In this document: piece by piece, positions 1 to 7,971 of the stretch
Numbering within the stretch: position 1 is the first letter of the stretch
How the letters are laid out: every line of letters starts with the position of its first letter
Assembly: GCA_025925475.1 (NCBI GenBank)
Contig: JAICLP010000002.1
Location: 1-37,532, forward strand
From: Burkholderiales bacterium
Lineage (GTDB): Bacteria; Pseudomonadota; Gammaproteobacteria; Burkholderiales; Casimicrobiaceae
Direction of reading: 5' to 3'
DNA: 37,532 nucleotides
The notes under the pieces: generated by a model
What the model was told of the DNA's origin: nothing
Seen by the model: only the letters and a program-made list of their open reading frames with translations
The model's database searches: none
Position numbers and translations under genes: made by a program

Positions 1-425
1 CGCTCGTAGATTTCGCCGAGATTCGTCTGCGCTTCCTTGTCGCCCTGCTCGGCCGCCGCCTGCCAGACCTTCAGCGCGGTCGCGTAGTCGGCGCGGTCGT
101 AGGCGACGTATTCGCCGCCGCGAACCTCGCAATCGGCCACGCTCGTTCGAACGGGGCGGCGCGGCGTCAGGTACGTCATGCTCGTTCCGAGCTGGCGCAC
201 CTGCCCCGGCAGCAGGCAATCGACGGTCAGCAGGCGATCGGCCTGCCCATGCTCGTCGCGCGGCGCCGCCTGCGCGGCAACGAGCAGCGACAGCGATGCG
301 AGCAGGACGCCAAGCGCGATCTGCAGCAACCGCGGCACCGATTCCAAAGCGGTGGCCGGTGGCGATGGACGACGAGGTACGGGCGACTTCCAATCGGCAG
401 CATCGACGTATCTCATCGCTCGCAT
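1..425 (-). CDS. Sel1/TPR-like repeat protein, N-terminal part only (runs off the left edge)
   Basis: Reverse-strand translation from ATG at 425 (or 416): MRAMRYVDAADWKSP...LLQIALGVLLASLSLLVAAQA...DYATALKVWQAAAEQGDKEAQTNLGEIYE. Signal/TM-like N-terminus, then a Sel1-type 'A..W..AAEQGD..AQ.NLG..Y' repeat. Open at window edge. Confidence 0.75.
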   Translation of the reverse strand, partial: MRAMRYVDAADWKSPVPRRPSPPATALESVPRLLQIALGVLLASLSLLVAAQAAPRDEHGQADRLLTVDCLLPGQVRQLGTSMTYLTPRRPVRTSVADCEVRGGEYVAYDRADYATALKVWQAAAEQGDKEAQTNLGEIYE

Positions 426-553
426 CCTCGCGTGACGGCTCTCGCACCGGCCCGGATCGCGCCATCATAAATCGTCGGGATTGCGTTGACACCGGGCGAG
501 CGGCAGTGTCATTGTAGGCGCGCTCGCGCGATCCTAACGGAGAGGGGAATCCC

Positions 554-1975
554 ATGAAGAACAACGCGCCGAACCTGCTGCGTCGCCAAAGCGCGCTGTA
601 CGCCGCCGTCGCCTTCGCCGCCTCGTGTGGTGCGCAGGCGCAAACGACACCGCTGCCGACGCTGCCGGGCTATACGCAGCTGCAGCAGAACGTCGCCAAC
701 GCGATCGACGTCGTATGCCCGCGTCTCGGACCTGCCGGCATTTCGCCGAACCAGAACGGCACGCCGGCGCAACGGCTTGCCTTCAACTGCACGGCGATGG
801 TCGTGACGTCGGCGGTGCTGCAGGGCAAGCCGGTCAATCCCGACACGGCGGCACGCTTCGATCTCGGCATCGGCAACGAGCAGTTGCGCGACCTGGTGCA
901 GGCGTCCGGTCCCGTGCAGCACAACGCCCAAAGCCCGGTGACGCTCACGTCGTCCGGCATGAACCTGCTGTCCGCGCGCCTGTTCGATCTTCGCAGCGGC
1001 GTGCGTGGAATGTCGCTCAGCGTGAACGGCGTCGACGTGCCGCTCGCCGATTCGGGCTCGCCAGCGAAGGCGCGTGGCGGTGCCGCGAGCGCCGATTCGC
1101 CGTTAGGCGGAAGGTTGAGCGGCTTCGTGAAGGTGGCCGGCAACTGGGGCAACGTCGACAAGACGTCGTTGCAGGACGCCTACGACTACGACGCGTGGAG
1201 CATCCTCGCGGGCGCCGACTATCGCGTCACCGACGCGCTCGTCGCTGGCGGTGCATTGAGCTACGAAGACACGCGCTCGCGCTTCGACAACTCGCTCGGC
1301 CACGTCGATGCCGCGACCTGGTCGGTCGCCGGTTATGCGAGCTATTCGTCCGGACCGTGGTACGTCGACGGCTATCTGTCGTACGGCCACATCGACTACG
1401 ACACGGCGCGCACGATCCTCGTCCCGTCTAACAATCCGCTGATTCCGACGATCGTCTCCAATGCGACGGCGAGTCCGAGCGGTGACCAGTGGTCGATCTC
1501 GGCCGGCACCGGCTACAACATGGCCCTCGCGAACAACTACGCGCTCGTGCCGTTCGCGCGCCTCGGCTACATCAATGTGAAGAACAAGGCGTTCTCGGAG
1601 AACGAGTCGGGTACGGGCCTCGGCCTCGCGATCAACGAGCGAACGCTCGAATCGCTGCAGACGGCGCTCGGCGCGACGATATCGACGACGTTCAACACCG
1701 CCCACGGCGTGTTCGGACCCTATTTCACCGCGCAATGGGTGCACGAATTCAAGAACGACAATCCGTCGATCGTCGCGAAGTTCGTCAACGATCCGAACAA
1801 CTTCCAGTTCTTCATCCCGACGGCCGAGCCGACGCGCGACTACGGCGTATTCATCGTCGGCTCCACCGCAACGCTTCCGAACGGCTTCTCGGGATTCCTG
1901 CAATTCGGCGCGGCGGCGGGACTGCGCGACGCGTCGAACTACAGCGTGGTGGCCGGGCTGCGGAAGGAGTTCTAG
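554..1975 (+). CDS. Autotransporter-type outer-membrane beta-barrel protein with short N-terminal region
   Basis: Signal peptide MKNNAPNLLRRQSALYAAVAFAASCGAQAQ; alternating amphipathic strands (WSVAGYASYSSGPWYVDGYLSYGHIDYDTAR...); terminal Phe (GLRKEF). Upstream 'aacggagagggg' RBS-like. Confidence 0.8.
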   Translation: MKNNAPNLLRRQSALYAAVAFAASCGAQAQTTPLPTLPGYTQLQQNVANAIDVVCPRLGPAGISPNQNGTPAQRLAFNCTAMVVTSAVLQGKPVNPDTAARFDLGIGNEQLRDLVQASGPVQHNAQSPVTLTSSGMNLLSARLFDLRSGVRGMSLSVNGVDVPLADSGSPAKARGGAASADSPLGGRLSGFVKVAGNWGNVDKTSLQDAYDYDAWSILAGADYRVTDALVAGGALSYEDTRSRFDNSLGHVDAATWSVAGYASYSSGPWYVDGYLSYGHIDYDTARTILVPSNNPLIPTIVSNATASPSGDQWSISAGTGYNMALANNYALVPFARLGYINVKNKAFSENESGTGLGLAINERTLESLQTALGATISTTFNTAHGVFGPYFTAQWVHEFKNDNPSIVAKFVNDPNNFQFFIPTAEPTRDYGVFIVGSTATLPNGFSGFLQFGAAAGLRDASNYSVVAGLRKEF

Positions 1976-2015
1976 CCCGCGAGCGCGCAGCCATTGGCAC
2001 CCGAGGCTGACGCTC

Positions 2016-2942
2016 ATGCTTTGCGGGGACTGCGGTAAGCCGATCGTCGATACCGCACGGTTCTGCTCGTTCTGCGGCGCACAGCAGCGGCCGCCGCCGT
2101 CGTCGCAACCCGCAGCCGGCGAAACGTCGCGCGATTCGGCACCGCCGGGCGGCGCATCCGAGGCATCCGACGTCACCGTCATCCTGCCGCGTCGACGCGT
2201 GGTCGAACTCGTCGCCGAGGCGGCGCAGCGCAATGATGCGCTCGCGGCCGCATCGGGGTCGGCGGCGTCCGCAGCCACCATTGAAAAGCGGGCGGCGCGG
2301 CGGTGGGGCGTTCCGCTGATTGCGATCGGTGGCGCAGCCGCCGTCGTGGTCATTGGCGTTCTCGTCGCGATCGCATTGCACGTGGATCGATCGCCGCCGC
2401 CTGCAGAAAAACGGGTGGAAGCGCCGGCAAGCGCGAGTGTGCCGACGGCTGCGCCGATACCCGAGCCGGCGCAAGGCAACGAAGCGGCTGCGGTTCCGGC
2501 GGCGGTAGAACCGCCAAGCGTCCAGTCCACCGAGGCGGCCGTCGTCGTCGAAGCGCCGGCCGTTGCTGCGCCAGCAGCGCCCGAAGCGACGAGCGAAGCG
2601 ACGCCCAAAGCGACGCCGCAAGTCGAGATTCCGACGCATCCTGCCGTTACGGCGAAACAGGCAGCGGCGCGCAAGAACAAGCGAATCGCGCCGGTCCCGT
2701 CGCCCGAACCGGCGCCGCCGCCGGTCGAGGCTGCGCCACCGCAGCCGGTCGAAGTCGCGGCCCCCGCCCCGGCACCCGTCGCGCCTTCGCCTCCGGCTGC
2801 GCCGAAGGTCGAAAAGGTTGCATGTGCGGGCGTCGAGAATCCGTTCAGCCGAGAGGTTTGCCTGTGGCAGGAGTGCGCGAAGGCGGAATTCCGATCGCAC
2901 GCGGAGTGCGCACGCTTCGCCGGACCGGGAAGTCAACGATAG
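2016..2942 (+). CDS. Zinc-ribbon protein with single TM helix and Pro/Ala-rich tail
   Basis: N-terminal MLCGDCGKPIVDTARFCSFCGAQQ (two CxxC knuckles); hydrophobic IAIGGAAAVVVIGVLVAIALHV; long A/P/E-rich region; C-terminal Cys-containing CAGVENPFSREVCLWQECAKAEFRSHAEC. Confidence 0.75.
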   Translation: MLCGDCGKPIVDTARFCSFCGAQQRPPPSSQPAAGETSRDSAPPGGASEASDVTVILPRRRVVELVAEAAQRNDALAAASGSAASAATIEKRAARRWGVPLIAIGGAAAVVVIGVLVAIALHVDRSPPPAEKRVEAPASASVPTAAPIPEPAQGNEAAAVPAAVEPPSVQSTEAAVVVEAPAVAAPAAPEATSEATPKATPQVEIPTHPAVTAKQAAARKNKRIAPVPSPEPAPPPVEAAPPQPVEVAAPAPAPVAPSPPAAPKVEKVACAGVENPFSREVCLWQECAKAEFRSHAECARFAGPGSQR

Positions 2943-3754
2943 GGCGCGCGCTGCGCCGGCTGGTCGTCAGCGCCGTCGCGCTGCTTGCTTGCGCATGCGC
3001 GACGCCGTCGCAGGATTTCGCACGCGAAGCGCACGCGCTCGGATTCGCATCCGCCATCATCGAAGGGGATCCATTCCGCCACGCCGTCTGGTTCGCGCAG
3101 GTCGACGAGCCGGCCGATGCGCTGCACGTCTACATCGAGCACGACGGGACACCGTGGATCGACGTGACGCGCGTCTCCGACGACCCGACGCCGCGCACGC
3201 CGTTTGCGCTCGAACTGATGGCGCACGACAGGGGGCCGCGCCTGTTCCTCGGCCGTCCGTGCTATTTCGACACACGAAACGACGCGGCGTGCTCCGCGTC
3301 ATCGTGGACGCATCGGCGCTATGCCCCGGAAGTCGTGCACAGCATGGCGAGCGCGCTTCGCGCATTTCTCGCGCAGCATCCGTATCGGCATGTGGTGCTG
3401 ATCGGATACAGCGGCGGCGGAACGCTCGCCTGGCTCCTCGCATCGCAGGTTCCACAAACGCGCGCCGTCGTCACGATCGCCGCGAATCTCGATACCGATG
3501 CATGGACGACGCTGCATCGCTACAGCGCGATGACCGGCTCGCTGAATCCGGCGTTGCAGCCGCCCCTTCCGTCGACGATCGTCGACATCGCGTACGTCGG
3601 CGGACGCGACGATAACGGTCCTCCGTCGATCGCGCGCTCGTTCGCCGGGCGGCACCCGAATGCGAAGATCGTCGACGTCGCGCAGTTCGATCACACGTGC
3701 TGCTGGATCGAGCGGTGGCCGGAACTGCTCGAGTCCGCCATTGCTTCCCACTGA
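2906..3754 (+). CDS. Putative alpha/beta-hydrolase-like lipoprotein
   Basis: In frame with ORF 2303..3754, but the part before ~2906 overlaps the zinc-ribbon CDS. GTG start at 2906 gives RTLRRTGKSTIGRALRRLVVSAVALLACACATP (lipobox-like), then VVLIGYSGGGTLAWLLA nucleophile elbow (GxSxG) and a C-terminal DHTCCW His. Confidence 0.7.
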   Translation: MRTLRRTGKSTIGRALRRLVVSAVALLACACATPSQDFAREAHALGFASAIIEGDPFRHAVWFAQVDEPADALHVYIEHDGTPWIDVTRVSDDPTPRTPFALELMAHDRGPRLFLGRPCYFDTRNDAACSASSWTHRRYAPEVVHSMASALRAFLAQHPYRHVVLIGYSGGGTLAWLLASQVPQTRAVVTIAANLDTDAWTTLHRYSAMTGSLNPALQPPLPSTIVDIAYVGGRDDNGPPSIARSFAGRHPNAKIVDVAQFDHTCCWIERWPELLESAIASH

Positions 3755-3762
3755 GGGCCAAC

Positions 3763-4515
3763 ATGGAAATCCCGATGCAAACGGCGAACGTCACGCTTCG
3801 CGTCGGCGGCAAGCGCGTGGCGTTTGGATTCGACGTGCCGACGATTCCCGTCGAACCGGTGGCGCTGCTGCCGCTGTTTCGCTCGATAACCGACACGCTC
3901 GTCGACATCGCCGCGGAAGAGACGCGGGCGCGCGGGCTCTCGATCTCGTGCCGGAAGGGCTGCGGCGCGTGCTGCCGCCAGCTCGTGCCCATTTCGGAAA
4001 TGGAAGCGACCGCGATCCGCCGGCTCGTCGCCTCGCTGCCGGAGCCTCGCCGCTCGACCGTCGTCGAGCGCTTCGAACGCGGTGTCGCACGGCTTCGTGA
4101 AGCGGGCCTGCTCGAAACGTTGCGCCACCCGGAATCCGTCGATGCCGAGAAGGCCGAGCAAGTCGGCCTCGACTATTTCGCGCAGGGCGTCGCGTGTCCG
4201 TTCCTCGAGGACGAATCATGCTCGATCCATCCGGAGCGGCCGCTCGCGTGCCGCGAGTATCTCGTCACGTCGCCCGCAAGCAACTGCACGCATCCGTCAT
4301 CGAATCGGGTCCAGTGCGTTCCCGTGCCGGCGAAGCCATCGCGCGCCGTGCGCAGGATCGGCGACGAGCGCGCGCCGGACTTCGAGCCCTGGATTCCGAT
4401 GATCCTCGCGCTCGATTGGCCCGTCGCGGAGCGCTCGCCGCAAAACGGAACGACGATGGTCGCGCGGGCGTTCGCGCACCTGACCGGCGCGGATATCCCG
4501 ACCCCCGACCGTTAA
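3763..4515 (+). CDS. YkgJ-family cysteine-cluster protein (putative Zn/Fe-chelating)
   Basis: ISCRKGCGACCRQLVPISEMEA...ACPFLEDESCSIHPERPLACREYLVTSPASNC is the typical CxxGCGxCC...CPFL...C.IH..RP..CR pattern. ATG at 3763 preferred over the longer ORF start at 3697. Confidence 0.8.
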   Translation: MEIPMQTANVTLRVGGKRVAFGFDVPTIPVEPVALLPLFRSITDTLVDIAAEETRARGLSISCRKGCGACCRQLVPISEMEATAIRRLVASLPEPRRSTVVERFERGVARLREAGLLETLRHPESVDAEKAEQVGLDYFAQGVACPFLEDESCSIHPERPLACREYLVTSPASNCTHPSSNRVQCVPVPAKPSRAVRRIGDERAPDFEPWIPMILALDWPVAERSPQNGTTMVARAFAHLTGADIPTPDR

Positions 4516-4582
4516 GCCGCGCCTGGCAGCGCAGGTTCCCGCATTCGAGGCGGGCGCGCTCGAAGACCATGCTGTCGCGGCG

Positions 4583-5584
4583 TCAATTCCAGACGAACGT
4601 GCCGATGCTCGAATAGCCCATCGTCGTCATGTCGTCGTAGAGCTGGCGACGCATGTTGGCCGCCGTATCGACAGCGCCCTTGATGCTGGTCATCCATCGC
4701 TCGTATCCGAGCATGAATTGCTCGAGCTTCGGGCGGTTCGTCGTGATGACCATCTTCAGGTTGTCGTAGGCGCGCTTGGTCTCCTCGAGCAGATCCTTGA
4801 TTCGCTCGACGCGCTCGCGACCCTCGCCGAGCTCCTCGTGATCGAAATAGAACGTCGCCACTGTCGCCACCTTGCCGGTCTTCTTCGCGAACTCGCGCGC
4901 GCTTTCGCCGTACGCGTCGATGCCCTCGACGGCTTCGGAGAACTGCTTGGCGCCGGGCGCGACGATTCCTGGGTATTTCTTGCTCGCCGGCGGATCGGGT
5001 TCCCCGAGCACCTTGTCGAGGGCGACATCGCCGAGGAAGATTGCTGCCCGTGCGGTCAGCGATATCTCGGGGAACATGGCCTCGAAGAATGCGGCAACCC
5101 CGTGGATGTACATCTTCGCCTTGGCCTTCGTGACGTTGCGCTCGGCCTCGTGGAGCGCGTCGACGAGCTTGTGCAGCACCTCCTCGAACTCGTGCGAGCG
5201 CGCTTCGAGGAGCAGGAACGGGAATACCACCCACATCGCCGCAAATCCCGTGACCCACGTTGCATCGAGGATGTCGTTCTCTTGTTCGACGAGCGCCAGT
5301 GCGAGCGTATAAATGGCATGGACCTCGAGCAGCTTTTTCTTCGTGACCCTGCCGCCGCTCGTGACGAGGTTCATCCCCCGCCCATAATCCTTCGCGATCT
5401 TGTTCGCAAGCGACAGAGAGTCCCAGATCCGATCGATCAGCGGGGAGGTGAGCGGAATGCGCAGGCGCGCACGGTTGAGATCGAACTTCTGGCCCTCGCG
5501 GTCAAGGCGCCGATCCATGTCCAGCCATTCGTCGTAAGAGCCCTGGCCGATGAATGCATCGATCGTCTGCCGCGCGTCTGCCAT
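4583..5584 (-). CDS. Uncharacterised 333-aa helical protein, candidate partner/immunity of the calpain-like protein
   Basis: Intact ORF 17 nt downstream of the calpain-like ORF; one hydrophobic stretch (ATWVTGFAAMWVVFPFLLLEA). No family recognised from sequence. Confidence 0.7.
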   Translation of the reverse strand: MADARQTIDAFIGQGSYDEWLDMDRRLDREGQKFDLNRARLRIPLTSPLIDRIWDSLSLANKIAKDYGRGMNLVTSGGRVTKKKLLEVHAIYTLALALVEQENDILDATWVTGFAAMWVVFPFLLLEARSHEFEEVLHKLVDALHEAERNVTKAKAKMYIHGVAAFFEAMFPEISLTARAAIFLGDVALDKVLGEPDPPASKKYPGIVAPGAKQFSEAVEGIDAYGESAREFAKKTGKVATVATFYFDHEELGEGRERVERIKDLLEETKRAYDNLKMVITTNRPKLEQFMLGYERWMTSIKGAVDTAANMRRQLYDDMTTMGYSSIGTFVWN

Positions 5585-5601
5585 GATCGCACCTCACGAG
5601 G

Positions 5602-6534
5602 TCACGGATAAAACATCGCCTGGAAGTACAGCTTGATTTCCGCCACCGAGAGCGTCAGCGCGTTACCCCACGGGTTGTAAAGATCGACGTTGTTGCCGCG
5701 AAGCTTGAGCACCGCGTACCCGTGGGAGTGGAGTACCTTTTGCTGCGACCTCTTTTCGAGATCGGGATCGTTCTGCGAAGCAAGGATCGTCGGTTGCTTG
5801 CTCGCCGCCGCTGCATATTCCTTGATCTTGTCGAGCGACGTCTTGGGACCGATTTCGAAGCCATGAGGGTCCGCACGCAGGACGATCTTCCACATTGCAT
5901 TGACCGTCAGTACCTCGTTCAGCTTGTCGTAGCCGCCAAGCAGCGCGGCACACGCCTTCTCGATGACGCATGCCCAAAGCACCGACGCGGTGTCCGACGC
6001 CTGCATGTACAGGAGCGACCACCCGCTGTCCGCGTCGTCGGTAAAGAAGACGTCGCTCACGTCGATCGACTTTCCGCCGATCGCCACCGTGAACCAGCGC
6101 TGCGACGTGATGTTGCCGGCCGGCTGCTCGCCGGAGAGCGAGCCTTTGAGCGCCGACAGGTCCGTGATCACCTTGTCCTTGTGCTCGGTGAGCATGTCGG
6201 TGATCTTCTTCCGGCCCGACGGAATGTTCGCCATCGCGGCCAGAAGCGAAGGCAATGGACAGTCGCCGAGATTGCCCTGCGATATGTCGGTCGTCTGCGG
6301 GCCGCTCTGGCCATAGAGCGGCCACGTCACGACGCGCGCGTACTTCGTCATGTCGCCGGTGGGAGGCGGCATGACGAGCGTCGGCGTCGCGGTGGCGGCC
6401 TTCGCCGCTTTCGTTGCCGCGAGATCCGCCAGGAAGATCGCGTGGAAGCCAAGCGGTCCCGGGAGGCGACCGCCGGTTTGAAAGCCGTGAGGGCTGCCCA
6501 TCGGGCCAGGCAGCTCTGAAATGACGAGGGCCAT
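5602..6534 (-). CDS. Calpain-like cysteine protease (peptidase C2 fold), candidate T6SS effector
   Basis: ISQGNLGDCPLPSLLAAMAN (Cys92), LWACVIEKACAALLGGYDKLNEV (calpain-type LW..LLEKAYAKL.G.Y), HSHGYAVLKL (His271), LYNPWGN (Asn287). Order and spacing of Cys/His/Asn fit calpain. Confidence 0.85.
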   Translation of the reverse strand: MALVISELPGPMGSPHGFQTGGRLPGPLGFHAIFLADLAATKAAKAATATPTLVMPPPTGDMTKYARVVTWPLYGQSGPQTTDISQGNLGDCPLPSLLAAMANIPSGRKKITDMLTEHKDKVITDLSALKGSLSGEQPAGNITSQRWFTVAIGGKSIDVSDVFFTDDADSGWSLLYMQASDTASVLWACVIEKACAALLGGYDKLNEVLTVNAMWKIVLRADPHGFEIGPKTSLDKIKEYAAAASKQPTILASQNDPDLEKRSQQKVLHSHGYAVLKLRGNNVDLYNPWGNALTLSVAEIKLYFQAMFYP

Positions 6535-6570
6535 TTTTCGAATCCCGCTGGTTTCTCGACGCTGCCAATG

Positions 6571-6879
6571 TCAGAGATGCGTTCTCATATAAGCACTCAG
6601 GCCCATCAGAGCTCGGCTGATTTCCTGGATTTTCGGATCGGGGTTATCTTCAAACTCACGAATTGCTATCAACCCGATGTCTATCTTTGCCTTTTGTGCG
6701 TTGGAAAGCGGGGCCTTTCCTTCCGCACTCCATGTCTGCAAGGCGCGTAGCTTCGCCGCAATATTGTCGAAAACATGGTATTCGGGCGGAGCCGTCCGAT
6801 CCAATGCTTCAACGCGATCCAGTGTATCAGCGAGCAGCGATTGGAAGTCCAGCGCGGATGCGATCGATGTGCGTTCCAT
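6571..6879 (-). CDS. Tsi6-like immunity protein candidate
   Basis: 102 aa; KIDIGLIAIREFEDNPDPKIQEISRALMGLSAYMRT resembles the Tsi6 LTLGSIAVKEFDETDPELSRAL segment as recalled. ATG overlaps the TGA of the upstream PAAR-toxin (TGATG). Confidence 0.65.
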   Translation of the reverse strand: MERTSIASALDFQSLLADTLDRVEALDRTAPPEYHVFDNIAAKLRALQTWSAEGKAPLSNAQKAKIDIGLIAIREFEDNPDPKIQEISRALMGLSAYMRTHL

Positions 6880-7940
6880 CAGTCATTAATGGGAATGTAA
6901 TACTGCGTAGCGCCGCCTTTGGTTTGAGCAAGGTGCTCGGCGATCGTAGCCTTGAGCGGCGCCGCGTCGTCTTTCGTTGATGTCGGGAACAAATCCCATT
7001 TCGAAGTGATAGGGGCAGCCGTCGATTCCAGAACCGGCGTGGCGGCCGCGATGCGGTGCGCAGTCACGACCTTTTGCTCATAGCGCCCGTTCGAAGGTCC
7101 TATCGGGCTTATGCCACACGCACCTGCTGGCGCCCCAGGATCCGAATAGTAAGAACCCCGAGAATTGGACGCCAGATGGCGTCGCTGGAGAGGCTGGTCC
7201 GGCAAAGGCGGCGGTGAAAAACGCGCCTTGACCGGCTTGGAGAAATCGATTCCGGTTAGGTGCTCTTCGATTGCGATATCGTCAAGCCCGCGCGGGTTGT
7301 GCTGTTTGTAAAACGCCTTGGCGACCTTTTTGCGCGCCAGCGTCACCGCTGGCGATTGCTTGTCGGAAGCGGCCAGATCCAACTCGTTTGCCGACACACC
7401 CGGAAGTGAAAAAGCCTTCGAAGCATTCGCGCCGTGCGGCGTCACAGGCGGTGGCGGCGTAGAGCTTGCAGTCTCGTTCCTCGGAATGTCATCCCCGGAA
7501 AATGTGTTGGAAGAAGAAGTCACATCGCCGCTGACGCCTCCCGTGTCGGGTGTGCTGGTTGGCGCCATCGTCCCGGCGCCCGCGACGTTCACCGTGGACG
7601 GCGCGCTTGGCGCTCCCATCCCCACGTCGCCGATGATCACCGTCACGCAGCCCATCACGATCGGGTTGACCGGCCCGAGCACCGTTCCGGGCTTCTCGAC
7701 CACGATGTCCATCACGCGGCACGCCTGCATGTTGTTGATGAGCACCGTCAAGCTGCCGAGCAGGACCGAACCCACACCATCGGCACCCGTGATGCTGACT
7801 GCCGGGCATGCGTGCTGATCGATAATCGCGCGCCACGCCGGAAGGCCGCCGATGAGGACATTCGGGCTGCCGGGACCGGGGGCGAGCGGCGTCCCGTGCG
7901 TCGTCATGTCCGACAACCGCGCAGCGGGTCCTGTAGGCAC
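6879..7940 (-). CDS. PAAR-like (DUF4150) protein with C-terminal Tse6/Ntox46-like toxin domain
   Basis: N-terminus MPTGPAARLSDMTTHGTPLAPGPGSPNVLIGGLPAWRAI...VNPIVMGCVTVIIGDVGMG (PAAR). Linker, then VTLARKKVAKAFYKQHNPRGLDDIAIEEHLTGIDFSKPV...SNSRGSYYSDPGAPAGACGI...VLESTAAPITSKWD (Ntox46-like GIDFSKPV / STxxP features). Confidence 0.75.
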   Translation of the reverse strand: MPTGPAARLSDMTTHGTPLAPGPGSPNVLIGGLPAWRAIIDQHACPAVSITGADGVGSVLLGSLTVLINNMQACRVMDIVVEKPGTVLGPVNPIVMGCVTVIIGDVGMGAPSAPSTVNVAGAGTMAPTSTPDTGGVSGDVTSSSNTFSGDDIPRNETASSTPPPPVTPHGANASKAFSLPGVSANELDLAASDKQSPAVTLARKKVAKAFYKQHNPRGLDDIAIEEHLTGIDFSKPVKARFSPPPLPDQPLQRRHLASNSRGSYYSDPGAPAGACGISPIGPSNGRYEQKVVTAHRIAAATPVLESTAAPITSKWDLFPTSTKDDAAPLKATIAEHLAQTKGGATQYYIPIND

Positions 7941-7971
7941 GGTCGATTTCTCCAGTTTGCGGCAATTCGGA

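Noticed and set aside
1103-2680. 525-aa minus-strand ORF overlapping the autotransporter and zinc-ribbon genes
   Set aside because: Antisense to two ORFs with clear signal peptide, barrel and zinc-ribbon features; composition is low-complexity.
2303-2905. N-terminal extension of the lipoprotein-like hydrolase ORF
   Set aside because: It overlaps the zinc-ribbon gene in another frame and is Arg/Gly/Ala-rich shadow sequence; the GTG at 2906 gives a sensible lipoprotein signal.
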